Shown: piece by piece, positions 42,272 through 50,928 of the stretch | Layout: every line of letters starts with the position of its first letter | Numbering within the stretch: position 1 is the stretch's first letter | The notes under the pieces: model-generated | What the model was told of the DNA's origin: nothing | What the model saw: the letters and a program-made list of their open reading frames with translations, nothing else | Databases searched by the model: none | Assembly (NCBI GenBank): GCA_035552775.1 | Contig: DASZKW010000070.1 | Span: forward strand, 1-64,000 | DNA length: 64,000 bases | Reading direction: 5' to 3' | Source of the DNA: DASZKW01 sp035552775 | GTDB taxonomy: Bacteria > Actinomycetota > Acidimicrobiia > Acidimicrobiales > Palsa-688 | Made by a program: the position numbers and the translations under genes

Positions 42272-42302
42272 AACCTAGACATTCCCGTGACTGGAAGGTC
42301 AA
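42272..42302 (-). promoter_or_regulatory. MerR/CueR-type promoter of the metal-export operon
   Basis: On the minus strand TTGACC (-35, 42297-42302), a 19-base spacer and TAGGTT (-10, 42272-42277). The spacer carries ACCTTCC ... GGAATGT dyad symmetry starting in the -35, closely like CueR sites. The overlong 19-base spacer is the hallmark of promoters twisted open by MerR-family activators. Confidence 0.7.
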
Positions 42303-42341
42303 GCACTTTGTCCCGACGGTGTACGCTGGAAACAGCTCATC

Positions 42342-42869
42342 GTGAGCGACTGCGCCCCCGTTGACGGGGGAAGATTGGGGTTTTCCTCCATGGGAGCCCG
42401 GACGAGCCCCACTGCGGGCGACGGTGATTTGACCGGAAGTGGCGGCTACGAGAAGGTCGCAGACGATCTCGTCATGAGGTCCCGGGTGGTGCTCGTCGAT
42501 GTTCGCCCCGAGCGCCGCGCTCTCATGCGCGGTGTGGTCGAGATGGCCATCGGCCCGGGGACGGTGCGCGCCGAGGTCGCGAGCGGCTCCGAGGCGTTGG
42601 CCGCAGTCGAGCGCCACCACGCCGACGCCGTGATCGTGGAGATCCAGCTGCCGGTCGCAGAGGGCCTGGCGGTCATCGCCGCCCTGCGGAGCGCGCACCC
42701 AGCTGTCGCCATCCTGGTTTGCACATTCCACCATGACCGGACGACGGAACGCGAAGCCACCGAGGCCGGTGCCGACGCGTACCTGGTCAAGCCGGTGAAC
42801 GCACGAGACGTGCGCGCCGCCCTCGGTTCGGTCCCGCTGCCACCTCTGGCGGACACCGCGGCCCGATAG
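42342..42869 (+). CDS. Receiver-domain protein with Glu at the phosphorylation site
   Basis: A 175-residue protein: a flexible N-tail of about 45 residues and a single receiver domain (VVLVDVRPERRALMRGVVE to VKPVNARDVRAAL). The conserved Thr (AILVCTFHHD) and Lys (LVKPVN) are kept. The phospho-acceptor position in VIVEIQLPVAEGL is Glu100, and one of the two acid-pocket residues is missing. There is no output domain. It may act as a constitutively active or phosphorylation-independent adaptor. GTG at 42342 or ATG at 42390 could be the start. Confidence 0.78.
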   Translation: MSDCAPVDGGRLGFSSMGARTSPTAGDGDLTGSGGYEKVADDLVMRSRVVLVDVRPERRALMRGVVEMAIGPGTVRAEVASGSEALAAVERHHADAVIVEIQLPVAEGLAVIAALRSAHPAVAILVCTFHHDRTTEREATEAGADAYLVKPVNARDVRAALGSVPLPPLADTAAR

Positions 42870-42918
42870 GGCCAGGAGCGCCTGCACCACCCACCCGGGA
42901 CTAACCTGGCACCGAAGC

Positions 42919-43779
42919 GTGGTGTCGCCCCATGGTGTCCTGTTGGTGTCGTGCCCGGACGGGCCGGGAATCGTCGCGGCCATCGCTGGCTTTGTCCATG
43001 ACCATGGCGGCAACATCGTCGACCTGCAACAACACACCGACGCGGGTTCGGCCCTCTTCTTCCAACGGGTGGAGTTCGAGCTCGATGGATTCGACCTCAG
43101 CGGGGACGGGATCCGTACCGCCGCCTCATCCCTGGTGGAGCGGTTTTCCATGCGCTGCGAGGTGCGCTTCACCGACTGGTCGCCCCCGACCGCGGTCCTC
43201 GTATCCAAGGAGCCCCACTGCTGCAACGACCTGTTGAGCCGGTGGCGGGCGGGCGAGTTATCGTTCGACCTTCGAACCGTGATCAGCAACCATCCAGACC
43301 ACGCGGAGATGGCGTCGTGGTTCGGCGTGGCCTACCACCATTTGCCGACAAACGCCGAGACCAGGCGATCACAAGAAGAACGCCTCGAGGCCATCCTCGA
43401 GGCCGAGGGCGTCGAACTGGTCGTGCTGGCCCGCTACATGCAGATACTCAGTCCCGAGCTGGTCGGACGCTGGTGCGAGCGGATCATCAACATCCACCAC
43501 TCCTTCCTCCCGGCTTTCCAGGGCGCTCGCCCCTACCACCAGGCCCACGACCGCGGGGTGAAACTAGTCGGCGTCACCGCCCACTACGTGAGCGCCGGGC
43601 TCGACGACGGGCCCATCATCGACCAGGACGTGGTCCGGGTAAGCCACCGAGACGACATCGACGACCTGCGACGGAAAGGCCGAGAGCTCGAGATGGCAGT
43701 CCTCGCCCGGGCCGTTCGGGCCCACCTGGAGCACCGGGTCCTCGTCCACGGCAACCGCACCATCGTCTTCGAGGGATGA
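42919..43779 (+). CDS. purU: Formyltetrahydrofolate deformylase
   Basis: A 286-residue enzyme: an N-terminal ACT domain (VLLVSCPDGPGIVAAIAGFVHDHGGNIVDLQQHTD) and a formyltransferase-like hydrolase domain. The latter has LVSKEPHCCNDLLSRW, VISNHPDH, LARYMQILSPELV and IINIHHSFLPAFQGARPYHQAH, with the catalytic Asp in VTAHYVSAGLDDGPIIDQD. It releases formate from 10-formyl-THF to balance the one-carbon pool. GTG start. Stand-alone gene. Confidence 0.94.
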   Translation: MVSPHGVLLVSCPDGPGIVAAIAGFVHDHGGNIVDLQQHTDAGSALFFQRVEFELDGFDLSGDGIRTAASSLVERFSMRCEVRFTDWSPPTAVLVSKEPHCCNDLLSRWRAGELSFDLRTVISNHPDHAEMASWFGVAYHHLPTNAETRRSQEERLEAILEAEGVELVVLARYMQILSPELVGRWCERIINIHHSFLPAFQGARPYHQAHDRGVKLVGVTAHYVSAGLDDGPIIDQDVVRVSHRDDIDDLRRKGRELEMAVLARAVRAHLEHRVLVHGNRTIVFEG

Positions 43780-43813
43780 CCCTCGCACCCCTATCAAGCA
43801 CGGCGAGGACTGA

Positions 43814-44698
43814 TCAGCTGCGCCGGCGCTTGACGATGTGATGGGCGGGGGCGGCGGCCACGCGGGCTCGTTCTTCTTCGCGCTCGCGCGCCCGGCGCTC
43901 AGCCCGGCGGCGCCACCCCACCGGGCCCAGGGCGGCCAGTGCCGCCACCAAGACGGCACCGACCACCCAGACGATGGTCATCGGGAGGGATCGGGTGACC
44001 ACATCGAGGCTGAAACCAGGCTCGACACCGCGGAGATGGGCGTATTCGGTCGACGCCATCTTGATGGAATCGGCCTGGCTCGGCGTCGCCTCCACCACCT
44101 CGGCCAGCGCCACCACCCGACCGTCACGCACGCCGGCGACAGACAGCCACGACGGAGTGGCCGTCTTGGAAGTCGGCGTGTAAACGGATCCCGACGAGCC
44201 GGGCACCCCGGCCACCGTGAAGGTCGAGCGTAGGGCCAACGAGTCGTTGGCATAGGACTGGGGACCCATCTCGTCGCCGCGCAGCTGGGCCAGCGCGGTG
44301 GTGGCCTGGGCGTCGCTCGGAAGCAGGAACGCAAAGATCACGGCACCCTGCGACGGCGACGGCAGCCATTCGACTGCGTAGATACCGGTCTGGTTGGGCG
44401 ACCGTTTGGCCGCGGTGGTCAGGGCTGTCACGCCGGACTGCGCCGCCTGCTGGGCCGACTCGGACGACGGCTTCACGTCAAAGGCCTTGACGGTGGGCCG
44501 GGTGACGACGAGGCGCGCCAGGCGCGAGCGGACCACATGGGTCGACGGCACGACGGCTTGGTAGCCGACGGCGGCCACCACGAGCACCACGACCGCCCGG
44601 AGGACCGCGAACGCCGGTCCCCGATAGGGCGACCGCGAACCCGACGCGCTCGCGCCGCCGTCGCTGCCGTCGTCGTCCCCGAGGTTGTCTTCGCTCAC
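43814..44698 (-). CDS. Two-helix membrane protein of unknown function
   Basis: About 294 residues from the GTG at 44698 (MSEDNLGDDDGSDGG). One helix near residues 30-50 (AVLRAVVVLVVAAVGYQAVV) and one near 245-268 (MTIVWVVGAVLVAALAALGPVGW) flank an outside domain of about 190 residues. A strongly basic Arg/Glu-rich cytoplasmic tail ends HHIVKRRRS. No enzyme motif is visible. The layout suggests a sensor-like or anchored protein. It is divergent from the next gene. Family not recognised. Confidence 0.65.
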   Translation of the reverse strand: MSEDNLGDDDGSDGGASASGSRSPYRGPAFAVLRAVVVLVVAAVGYQAVVPSTHVVRSRLARLVVTRPTVKAFDVKPSSESAQQAAQSGVTALTTAAKRSPNQTGIYAVEWLPSPSQGAVIFAFLLPSDAQATTALAQLRGDEMGPQSYANDSLALRSTFTVAGVPGSSGSVYTPTSKTATPSWLSVAGVRDGRVVALAEVVEATPSQADSIKMASTEYAHLRGVEPGFSLDVVTRSLPMTIVWVVGAVLVAALAALGPVGWRRRAERRAREREEERARVAAAPAHHIVKRRRS

Positions 44699-44832
44699 GG
44701 GATACCAGTCAAGCGGAACAAACTGAGCAGACCCTGAACGCGTACGGGGGTTTGCCGAGGCGGCCCAGACGGAAGAAACCCTCACGCCCATTCCGGTCGC
44801 CATGGCGACCGGCCAGAACCGTTCGGAGTGTC

Positions 44833-45390
44833 ATGTCTGAAACGAATACCTTCGCTCGATCACTGCACGATTTGGGCTTGGCCGCGTGGTTCGGCGGCTC
44901 GCTGATGGGAGCCATAGGTCTGAACGGGGCTGCCGCCCAGGTTTCGGACCCGTCGGAGCGAGCGAGGATCGCCACGCAGGGGTGGAAGCGTTGGGCACCG
45001 GTCAACGCGACAGCGATCACCTCCCACGTCGTGGGCGGGGCGTTGATCGTCAAGGCCAACAAGGCGAGGATCGCGGGCCAAGCCGGAGTCGGCACATTGA
45101 CTGTCGCGAAGACCGCCCTCACGGTTGCGGCCCTGGCGGCGACGGCAGGTTCCGGTTACTACGGCCGGCAGATGGACCAGGCCGGCAACAACACTTACGC
45201 GGCGGGGGCAACCGAGCCTTCCTCCCAGACCCCGCCCGCGGTCGCCAAAGCCCAGAAATCGCTCCGCCCCTTGCAGTGGGCCATTCCCGCTCTCACCGCT
45301 GCGGTCCTCGTGATCAATGCCCGCATGGGCGAGCAGCAGCGCCCGTCCGAGGTCACGTCCGGCTTGTTGAGCCGAATCCTCCCGAGCTGA
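44833..45390 (+). CDS. Predicted multi-helix membrane protein
   Basis: A 185-residue protein with about four hydrophobic stretches: FARSLHDLGLAAWFGGSLMGAIGLNGAAA, ITSHVVGGALIV, VAKTALTVAALAATAGSGYYG and PLQWAIPALTAAVLVINA. The SLHDLGLAAWFGGSLMG opening recalls small actinobacterial membrane proteins seen beside stress genes; the function is not known. ATG at 44833 starts just ahead of the first helix. It ends convergently with lutC, 2 bases apart. Confidence 0.65.
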   Translation: MSETNTFARSLHDLGLAAWFGGSLMGAIGLNGAAAQVSDPSERARIATQGWKRWAPVNATAITSHVVGGALIVKANKARIAGQAGVGTLTVAKTALTVAALAATAGSGYYGRQMDQAGNNTYAAGATEPSSQTPPAVAKAQKSLRPLQWAIPALTAAVLVINARMGEQQRPSEVTSGLLSRILPS

Positions 45391-45392
45391 GC

Positions 45393-46076
45393 TCAGGCGT
45401 CCGTTACCACCACCACGTCCAAGCGTCGGGGGCCGTGGACGCCCTGTACCCGGGCGAGCTCGATGTCGGAGGTGGCCGAGGGCCCGCTGACCCACGTGAG
45501 CGGACGGGTCGGGTCGAGGCGGCCAAGGATCTCGGCCACATTGCCGGTGATCTGGGCGGCGCGCACGACGCACACGTGGTGGTCGGGGATCAGCGTGAGC
45601 GCCCGGCGCCCCTGGCCGGCGCCGCCGTCGAGGACGATGGTGCCTGTCTCGGCGATGGCCGCCGCACAGGTGGTCACCACTGCGGCGGCGTTGTCGAGCC
45701 GGTCCCAGGTCACGCTGGCGTCGTCGGCGCCGGCGCCGGCCGGCGCCCACCCCTCGGGCAGCCCGGCGGCCACCACCACGTCGCCGGCGGCAGCGTCGCC
45801 GAGGAGTGCGCCGATGCAAGCAGCCACGCTGGCTTCGCCGGTATGCACCACCCGGGCGCCGTAGTCGCTTACGCGTTCGGTGAATCGCGCCACGGGGTCG
45901 GCGGCGCCGCGCCACCCATCCTCCGAATGAGACACCGCACCGATCGGCGGGTCGGCGCCTGCCGGGCGAACGGCCGGAGGTAGACCGCCACCCGGGGGGA
46001 CGGCAGGGGGAGCGGCAGGCGTGGAGCGAAGGGCGGTGCGGATGCGCCCCAGGATCTCGTCGCGCGCCGCACTCAT
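45393..46076 (-). CDS. lutC: LutC/YkgG-family lactate utilisation protein
   Basis: A 227-residue LUD-domain protein: an N-terminal MSAARDEILGRIRTALRS and a Rossmann-like core with ETGTIVLDGGAGQGRRALTLIPDHHVCVV and the terminal SDIELARVQGVHGPRRLDVVVV. LutC works with LutA and LutB to oxidise L-lactate to pyruvate. The middle holds a Pro/Gly-rich loop with GGCGCCGGC-type coding. Last gene of the rha-lut transcript; ATGA overlap with lutB. Confidence 0.9.
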   Translation of the reverse strand: MSAARDEILGRIRTALRSTPAAPPAVPPGGGLPPAVRPAGADPPIGAVSHSEDGWRGAADPVARFTERVSDYGARVVHTGEASVAACIGALLGDAAAGDVVVAAGLPEGWAPAGAGADDASVTWDRLDNAAAVVTTCAAAIAETGTIVLDGGAGQGRRALTLIPDHHVCVVRAAQITGNVAEILGRLDPTRPLTWVSGPSATSDIELARVQGVHGPRRLDVVVVTDA

Positions 46077-47545
46077 CGGGTACCGCCGCCGGTGCGCGTC
46101 CACCAGTCGCGGAACGTCTCCGCCGGCGGCTGGGGCAGGTCGCGTGCTGCCGTCCAACCGGCCAGCGGTGGGGGGAGGCGCCGGATGCGACCGTCGCGGG
46201 CGACCAGGCGCCCCAGGCGACCGGCGCGCCCGGCGGTGCGCCAGCGGCCGGCGTCCGCCATCGTCCACGCCGCCGCGGCCATCGCCAGCGCCTCGGCGCC
46301 GGGCAGGCGCCCACGCTCGCGGCGGTAATCGACGTGGCGACCCCGGAGGTGGACCAGCACCGCCGGGATGTCGATCTTGACCGGGCACACCTCGTAGCAG
46401 GCGCCGCACAGCGACGAGGCGTAGGGCAACGTGGCGTTGTCCTCGATCCCCGTCAACTGGGGGGAGAGCACGGCGCCGATGGGTCCGGGGTATATCGACC
46501 CGTAGGCGTGGCCGCCGGTGCGCTCGTAGACGGGGCACACGTTGAGGCAGGCCGAGCAGCGGATGCAGTGCAGCACCTGGCGCCCCACCTCGTCGGCGAG
46601 AGTGGCGGTGCGCCCGTTGTCCATCATCACCAGATGGAACTCCTGGGGCCCGTCACCAGGGGTAACACCGCTCCACATGGACGTGTACGGGTTCATGCGT
46701 TCACCGGTGGAAGAACGCGGAAGCAGTTGAAGGAACACCGCCAGGTCCTCCCAGGCGGGTAGCACCTTCTCGATCCCCATCACCGTTATGAGCGTGCGCG
46801 GGAGGGTCACGCACATGCGGCCGTTGCCCTCCGACTCGACCACGACGATCGTTCCGGTGTCGGCGACGGCGAAGTTGGCGCCGCTCACGGCGACGGTGGC
46901 GGCGAGGAACTTGCGGCGCAAATAGGTACGCGCCGCCGCGGTGAGCTCGGTGGGACGGTCACTCAGCGCCGGGTCCACGCCGGCCATCTCGGCCCGGAAG
47001 ATGTCACGGATCTCGGAGCGGTTGCGGTGGATGGCCGGGACGAGAATGTGGGACGGGCGGTCGTGGCCGAGTTGGACGATCAACTCGGCCAGGTCGGTCT
47101 CGACGGCGCCGATGCCGGCTTCGGCGAGCGCCTCGTTCAGCCCGATCTCCTGGGTAGCCATCGACTTGACCTTGACGACCTCGGTGGCGCCGGCGCCGCG
47201 GGCCAGCTCGACGACTATGCGGTTGGCTTCGATGGCGTCGCGCGCCCAGTGGACGTGGCCGCCCCGGGAGGTGACGGCGGCCTCCAGTTTGAGTAGGTGG
47301 CGGTCGAGCTCGGCCATCGTCGCCGCCTTGATGGACCGGCCTTGTTCTCGGAGCGCCTCCCAGTCGTCGACCTCGGCGACGACCGCGTCCCGCTTGGCCC
47401 GGATGGTGGCGGTAGCGTGGCCCAGGTTGGCGCGCAGCTGCGCGTCAGCCAGCGCCCGGCGCGCCGCGGTTGGGAACCCTTCGCTTCCGCGCAGGGCGCC
47501 GACCCCGCGAGGCGCGGCGGCGGGGATGTGGTCGGCCGGGCTCAT
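46073..47545 (-). CDS. lutB: LutB iron-sulfur lactate oxidation protein
   Basis: A 490-residue protein with an N-terminal LUD domain (VKVKSMATQEIGLNEAL, ADTGTIVVVESEGNGRM) and two 4Fe-4S motifs, CIRCSACLNVCP and CGACYEVCP, near residues 310 and 360. It also has a C-terminal DUF3390-like tail (ETFRDWWTRTGG). It carries electrons from L-lactate in the LutABC complex at the membrane face. Context: directly after lutA, before lutC; both follow the rhamnose genes, whose aldolase branch yields lactate. Confidence 0.93.
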   Translation of the reverse strand: MSPADHIPAAAPRGVGALRGSEGFPTAARRALADAQLRANLGHATATIRAKRDAVVAEVDDWEALREQGRSIKAATMAELDRHLLKLEAAVTSRGGHVHWARDAIEANRIVVELARGAGATEVVKVKSMATQEIGLNEALAEAGIGAVETDLAELIVQLGHDRPSHILVPAIHRNRSEIRDIFRAEMAGVDPALSDRPTELTAAARTYLRRKFLAATVAVSGANFAVADTGTIVVVESEGNGRMCVTLPRTLITVMGIEKVLPAWEDLAVFLQLLPRSSTGERMNPYTSMWSGVTPGDGPQEFHLVMMDNGRTATLADEVGRQVLHCIRCSACLNVCPVYERTGGHAYGSIYPGPIGAVLSPQLTGIEDNATLPYASSLCGACYEVCPVKIDIPAVLVHLRGRHVDYRRERGRLPGAEALAMAAAAWTMADAGRWRTAGRAGRLGRLVARDGRIRRLPPPLAGWTAARDLPQPPAETFRDWWTRTGGGTR

Positions 47546-47567
47546 TGCTGCATCATGCCAATGTCTC

Positions 47568-48296
47568 TCACGGGGGGCTGGCCAGGATCTCGGCAAGGTG
47601 AACCGTGGTCACCCCCGAACGGAGTCGAGATAGTCCACCTCCGATGTGCATCAGGCACGAAGAGTCGCCGGCGGTGCACATCTCGGCGCGGGTGGTGAGC
47701 ACGGCACGCATCTTGTCGGCGAGCATTGCGGTCGAGACGTCCGCGTTCTTCAAGGCGAAGGTGCCCCCGAAGCCGCAGCACGTCGACGCATCCGGCAGTT
47801 CGACCAGATCGATACCGGCGACGTTGCGCAGCAGGCGCAGAGGCCGGTCACCAACGCCGAGCGAGCGCAACGAATGGCAGGTGGGATGGTAAGTGACACG
47901 GTGCGGCCAGTAGGCGCCGACGTCGTCGATGCCGAGCACGTCGACGAGCAGTTCGCTCAACTCGTAGGTCCGCCCTGCCACCACGTCGGCGCGGGCGGCC
48001 AGGGCGTCGTCACCCAGGCTGCGGGCGACGTCGGCGTGTTGGTGGCGCACCGACGCGACACACGATCCCGACGGCACCACCACCACGTCAGCTCCCGCGA
48101 ACGCGTCGACGTGGTTCCTGATCAAACCCAAGGCGTCGCGTTGATAGCCGGTGTTGATGTGCATCTGCCCGCAGCAGGTCTGGGTTGGGGGAAAGGCGAC
48201 GTCATGGCCGAGCCGGCGCAACAGGCGAACCGTCGCCTTTCCGACCTCGGGAAACATGACGTCTCCGAGACACGTCACCATCAACGAGATCCTCAT
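47568..48296 (-). CDS. lutA: LutA, Cys-rich CCG-domain subunit
   Basis: A 242-residue protein with two CCG-type cysteine clusters: TQTCCGQMHINTGY (with SGSC before the second half) and STCCGFGGTFALK. These bind a non-cubane iron-sulfur centre as in heterodisulfide reductase and LldE. It is the likely catalytic partner for L-lactate oxidation with LutB and LutC. ATG at 48296 overlaps the LacI gene stop (ATGA), tying lactate use to the sugar regulator. Confidence 0.93.
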   Translation of the reverse strand: MRISLMVTCLGDVMFPEVGKATVRLLRRLGHDVAFPPTQTCCGQMHINTGYQRDALGLIRNHVDAFAGADVVVVPSGSCVASVRHQHADVARSLGDDALAARADVVAGRTYELSELLVDVLGIDDVGAYWPHRVTYHPTCHSLRSLGVGDRPLRLLRNVAGIDLVELPDASTCCGFGGTFALKNADVSTAMLADKMRAVLTTRAEMCTAGDSSCLMHIGGGLSRLRSGVTTVHLAEILASPP

Positions 48297-49393
48297 TCCG
48301 ACCGCCGTTGTTTGCTGGACGCTGCCACACCGACGCCTCGGCTGGTGCGGCGCCGGCGCGGTGGCCCGCTCGACTCCCTCACCACCAGCTCCGGCGTGAA
48401 CACGACCTGTCGGTGGTGGTGCCCGTCGGGGCTCGCCTCTTCGAGCAGCAACTGCGCGGCGCGCTGGCCGAGGGCGTGGCGGGGCTGGCGCACCGAGGAG
48501 AGGGGGACGGCCGCGGCACCGGCGAAGTCGATGTCGTCGTAGCCAACGATCGCCACGTCGTCGGGGACCCGGGCGCCGGCCTGAATGAGCTTTTGGAGCA
48601 GGCCCAGAGCGATCAGGTCGTTCGCGCAGAATGCCGCCGTCGGTCGGAGCTCGTCGGGCATGGCCAGGATCTGGTTACCAGCGGACCGGCCGCCGGCGAC
48701 GTTGAGCGCCGGCACGCTTACCGTTACCAGATCGTCCGCGCTGCCGAATTCGCGCAAGGCCCGTAGCGCCCCTTCGGCCCGGTCGGCGACCTGGCGGGGC
48801 CGCCCCGAGCCCCCGACGAACGCCACCCTCCTGTGGCCGGCGTCGAGGAGGTGGGCCACGGCCGCCCGGCCGCCGGCCACGTCGTCCACCGACACCGAAC
48901 ACTGCGAGCGTGTCGCCTTGTGATCGACCAGGACCACGGGGATGCCGCGGCGGCGCAGCTCGGCCAGCCGGCGGTCGGCCCGTCCGACTGGGACTATCAA
49001 GATCCCCTGCACCCGTTGCTCGGCGAGGATGGTGAGGTACCGGTCCTGCTTGTCGCTGTCCTCGGCGCTATTGCAGAGCATGACCGACAGACCGGCACGG
49101 TTGACGGCGTCCTCCACGCCGAGCGCCACGTCGGTGAAGAAGGGGTTGGCCACGTCGAGAACTACCAGGCCGATGGTGCGGCTGCGCCCCGCCCGAAGGT
49201 GCCGGGCGGACTCGTTGCGTACGAAACCGAGGGAGGCGATGGCATCGGTCACCCGCAGGCGGGTGTCGGGGGCGACGAGGTGGGCGTGATTGAGAACGTT
49301 CGACACCGTCCCGACCGAAACCCGGGCGCGCGCGGCGACGTCACGGATGCCCACGGGACCCTCCACCAGCTGAATTTTTCCTTTCCCCGACAT
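48293..49393 (-). CDS. LacI-family repressor of the rha-lut operon
   Basis: A 366-residue regulator. The helix-turn-helix and hinge are VGIRDVAARARVSVGTVSNVLNHAHLVAPDTRLRVTDAIASLGFVRNESARHLRAG, followed by a periplasmic-binding-type sensor (FFTDVALGVEDAVNRAGLSVMLCNS; FCANDLIALGLLQ; VAIVGYDDIDFA). It is embedded between rhaB and lutA and most likely binds the operator at 60865-60876, responding to rhamnose or a rhamnose metabolite. The C-terminus is Arg-rich. Confidence 0.9.
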   Translation of the reverse strand: MSGKGKIQLVEGPVGIRDVAARARVSVGTVSNVLNHAHLVAPDTRLRVTDAIASLGFVRNESARHLRAGRSRTIGLVVLDVANPFFTDVALGVEDAVNRAGLSVMLCNSAEDSDKQDRYLTILAEQRVQGILIVPVGRADRRLAELRRRGIPVVLVDHKATRSQCSVSVDDVAGGRAAVAHLLDAGHRRVAFVGGSGRPRQVADRAEGALRALREFGSADDLVTVSVPALNVAGGRSAGNQILAMPDELRPTAAFCANDLIALGLLQKLIQAGARVPDDVAIVGYDDIDFAGAAAVPLSSVRQPRHALGQRAAQLLLEEASPDGHHHRQVVFTPELVVRESSGPPRRRRTSRGVGVAASSKQRRSE

Positions 49394-49403
49394 TGCTCTC
49401 CGG

Positions 49404-50885
49404 TCACGGTTGAACCGTGCCAATGGTACTCACGGCGCGGGCCTCTGCCTCGTCCCAGTCGCCTCCGCCCGACGGGATGTAGGTGCGCAGGTCCGCGCGC
49501 CCGGCCACGAGGGAACGCAGGGAGCCGAGGTCGCCGCCCACCAGGCCCGCAGCGCGCGCCTGCACAAGCAGGTTGCCGATGGCGCTCGCCTCCGCCGGGC
49601 CGGCCACGACCGGCAACCCGCATGCGTCAGCGGTGAGCTGGCAGAGAAGTCCGTTGCGGCTGCCGCCCCCGACCATGTGCACGACATCGACCGCCCGGTG
49701 GGTGAGCTCGCAGGCGTCGCGCACGGCGCGCCGGTGGGCCACGGCCAGGCTGTCGAGGACACAGCGGACCACGGCGGCGCGATCCTCGGGGATCGGCTGG
49801 CCGGTCGCCCGGCAGCGCCGGCGGACCCGGGCGGCCACGTCACCCGGGAACAGGAGCCCGGCGTCGTCGGCGTCGATCACGCTGCGCAGGGCCGGTAGGC
49901 GGCCGGCGCTTTCGACCAGGGCCCCCAGATCCACCCGGGCCCCATCGGCCTCCCACGCCCGGACCGCCTCTTGCAACAGCCACATGCCTGTCACGTTGCG
50001 GAGGAACCTCACAGTGCCATCCACCCCGCGCTCGTTGGTGAAGCGTCCCAAGCGCGCTGCGTCGTCGAGCACAGGACGGGACAGTTCCAGCCCCACCAGC
50101 GACCATGTACCGCATGAGATGTAGGCGAAGCGATCGGTCGTCGCCGGCACCGCCACCACCGCCGACGCGGTGTCATGCGATGCCACAGTCGTCACGGCGA
50201 CGTCGCCGGCCAGCCCCGCGCCGGCGAGTGCCGTCGGGGTGAGGACGCCGAGGCGCTCCCCCGGGAAGCGCAGCCCGGCGAATATTCCGGACCGGATGCC
50301 GAGTTTGTCCATCAACTCACTGTCCCAACTCACACGGTGGGCCGACAGCAGTCCCGTCGTCGAAGCATTCGTGACCTCGGCGCCGGTCTCGCCCGTGAGC
50401 CAGTAGCCGATCAGGTCCGGTATCAACAGAAGGGTGGCGGCCGCGGAGGGCGCGGCGCCGGCGTTAGAGGACAACAGCTGGAACGCGGTGTTGAACGGCA
50501 GCATGGCGATACCGGTGCGGCCGTACAACTCGGCTTCGCTGGCGAGGGGCCGCAGCCGGTCGAGGACCCCGTCGGTACGCCGGTCGCGGTAATGGAATGG
50601 ATTGGCCAGCAGATCCCCGTCCGAGTCGAGCAGGCCGTAGTCCACCGCCCAGCTGTCGACGCCGATCGACGCGATCGGCTGCCGGCGTCCGGCCATCCGC
50701 AGGCCGTCGAGCAGCGCCTGCCACAACCCGAGGATGTCCCAGTACAGGTGGTCACCGACGGCCACGGGGCGGTTGGCGAAGCGCGCCACCTCCTCGACTT
50801 GCAGCGCCCCGTCTTCGACCTGGGCGGCCACCACCCGTCCACTCGACGCCCCGAGATCCACCGCCACCAGCCCCGGCCCCGCCAT
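49404..50885 (-). CDS. rhaB: Rhamnulokinase
   Basis: A 493-residue FGGY kinase phosphorylating L-rhamnulose at C1. AVDLGASSGRVVAAQ is the rhamnulokinase-type phosphate loop, SIGVDSWAVDYGLLDSDG and FHYRDRRTDGV bind sugar, CGTWSLVGLELSRPV and NVTGMWLLQE are RhaB-type, and HMVGGGSRNGLLCQLTADACGLPV is the ATP-domain end. It stands between the AraA/FucI-like gene and the LacI gene in the same transcript. Confidence 0.93.
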   Translation of the reverse strand: MAGPGLVAVDLGASSGRVVAAQVEDGALQVEEVARFANRPVAVGDHLYWDILGLWQALLDGLRMAGRRQPIASIGVDSWAVDYGLLDSDGDLLANPFHYRDRRTDGVLDRLRPLASEAELYGRTGIAMLPFNTAFQLLSSNAGAAPSAAATLLLIPDLIGYWLTGETGAEVTNASTTGLLSAHRVSWDSELMDKLGIRSGIFAGLRFPGERLGVLTPTALAGAGLAGDVAVTTVASHDTASAVVAVPATTDRFAYISCGTWSLVGLELSRPVLDDAARLGRFTNERGVDGTVRFLRNVTGMWLLQEAVRAWEADGARVDLGALVESAGRLPALRSVIDADDAGLLFPGDVAARVRRRCRATGQPIPEDRAAVVRCVLDSLAVAHRRAVRDACELTHRAVDVVHMVGGGSRNGLLCQLTADACGLPVVAGPAEASAIGNLLVQARAAGLVGGDLGSLRSLVAGRADLRTYIPSGGGDWDEAEARAVSTIGTVQP

Positions 50886-50928
50886 CAGCCGCCGTCCTGC
50901 CCGGCCCCCTTTGCGACCGGCGGGCCCA

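Noticed and set aside
42033..43289. 418-residue frame upstream of the CopZ-like gene
   Set aside because: Only the last 67 codons code for the HMA domain; the rest is antisense to the receiver-protein and purU genes.
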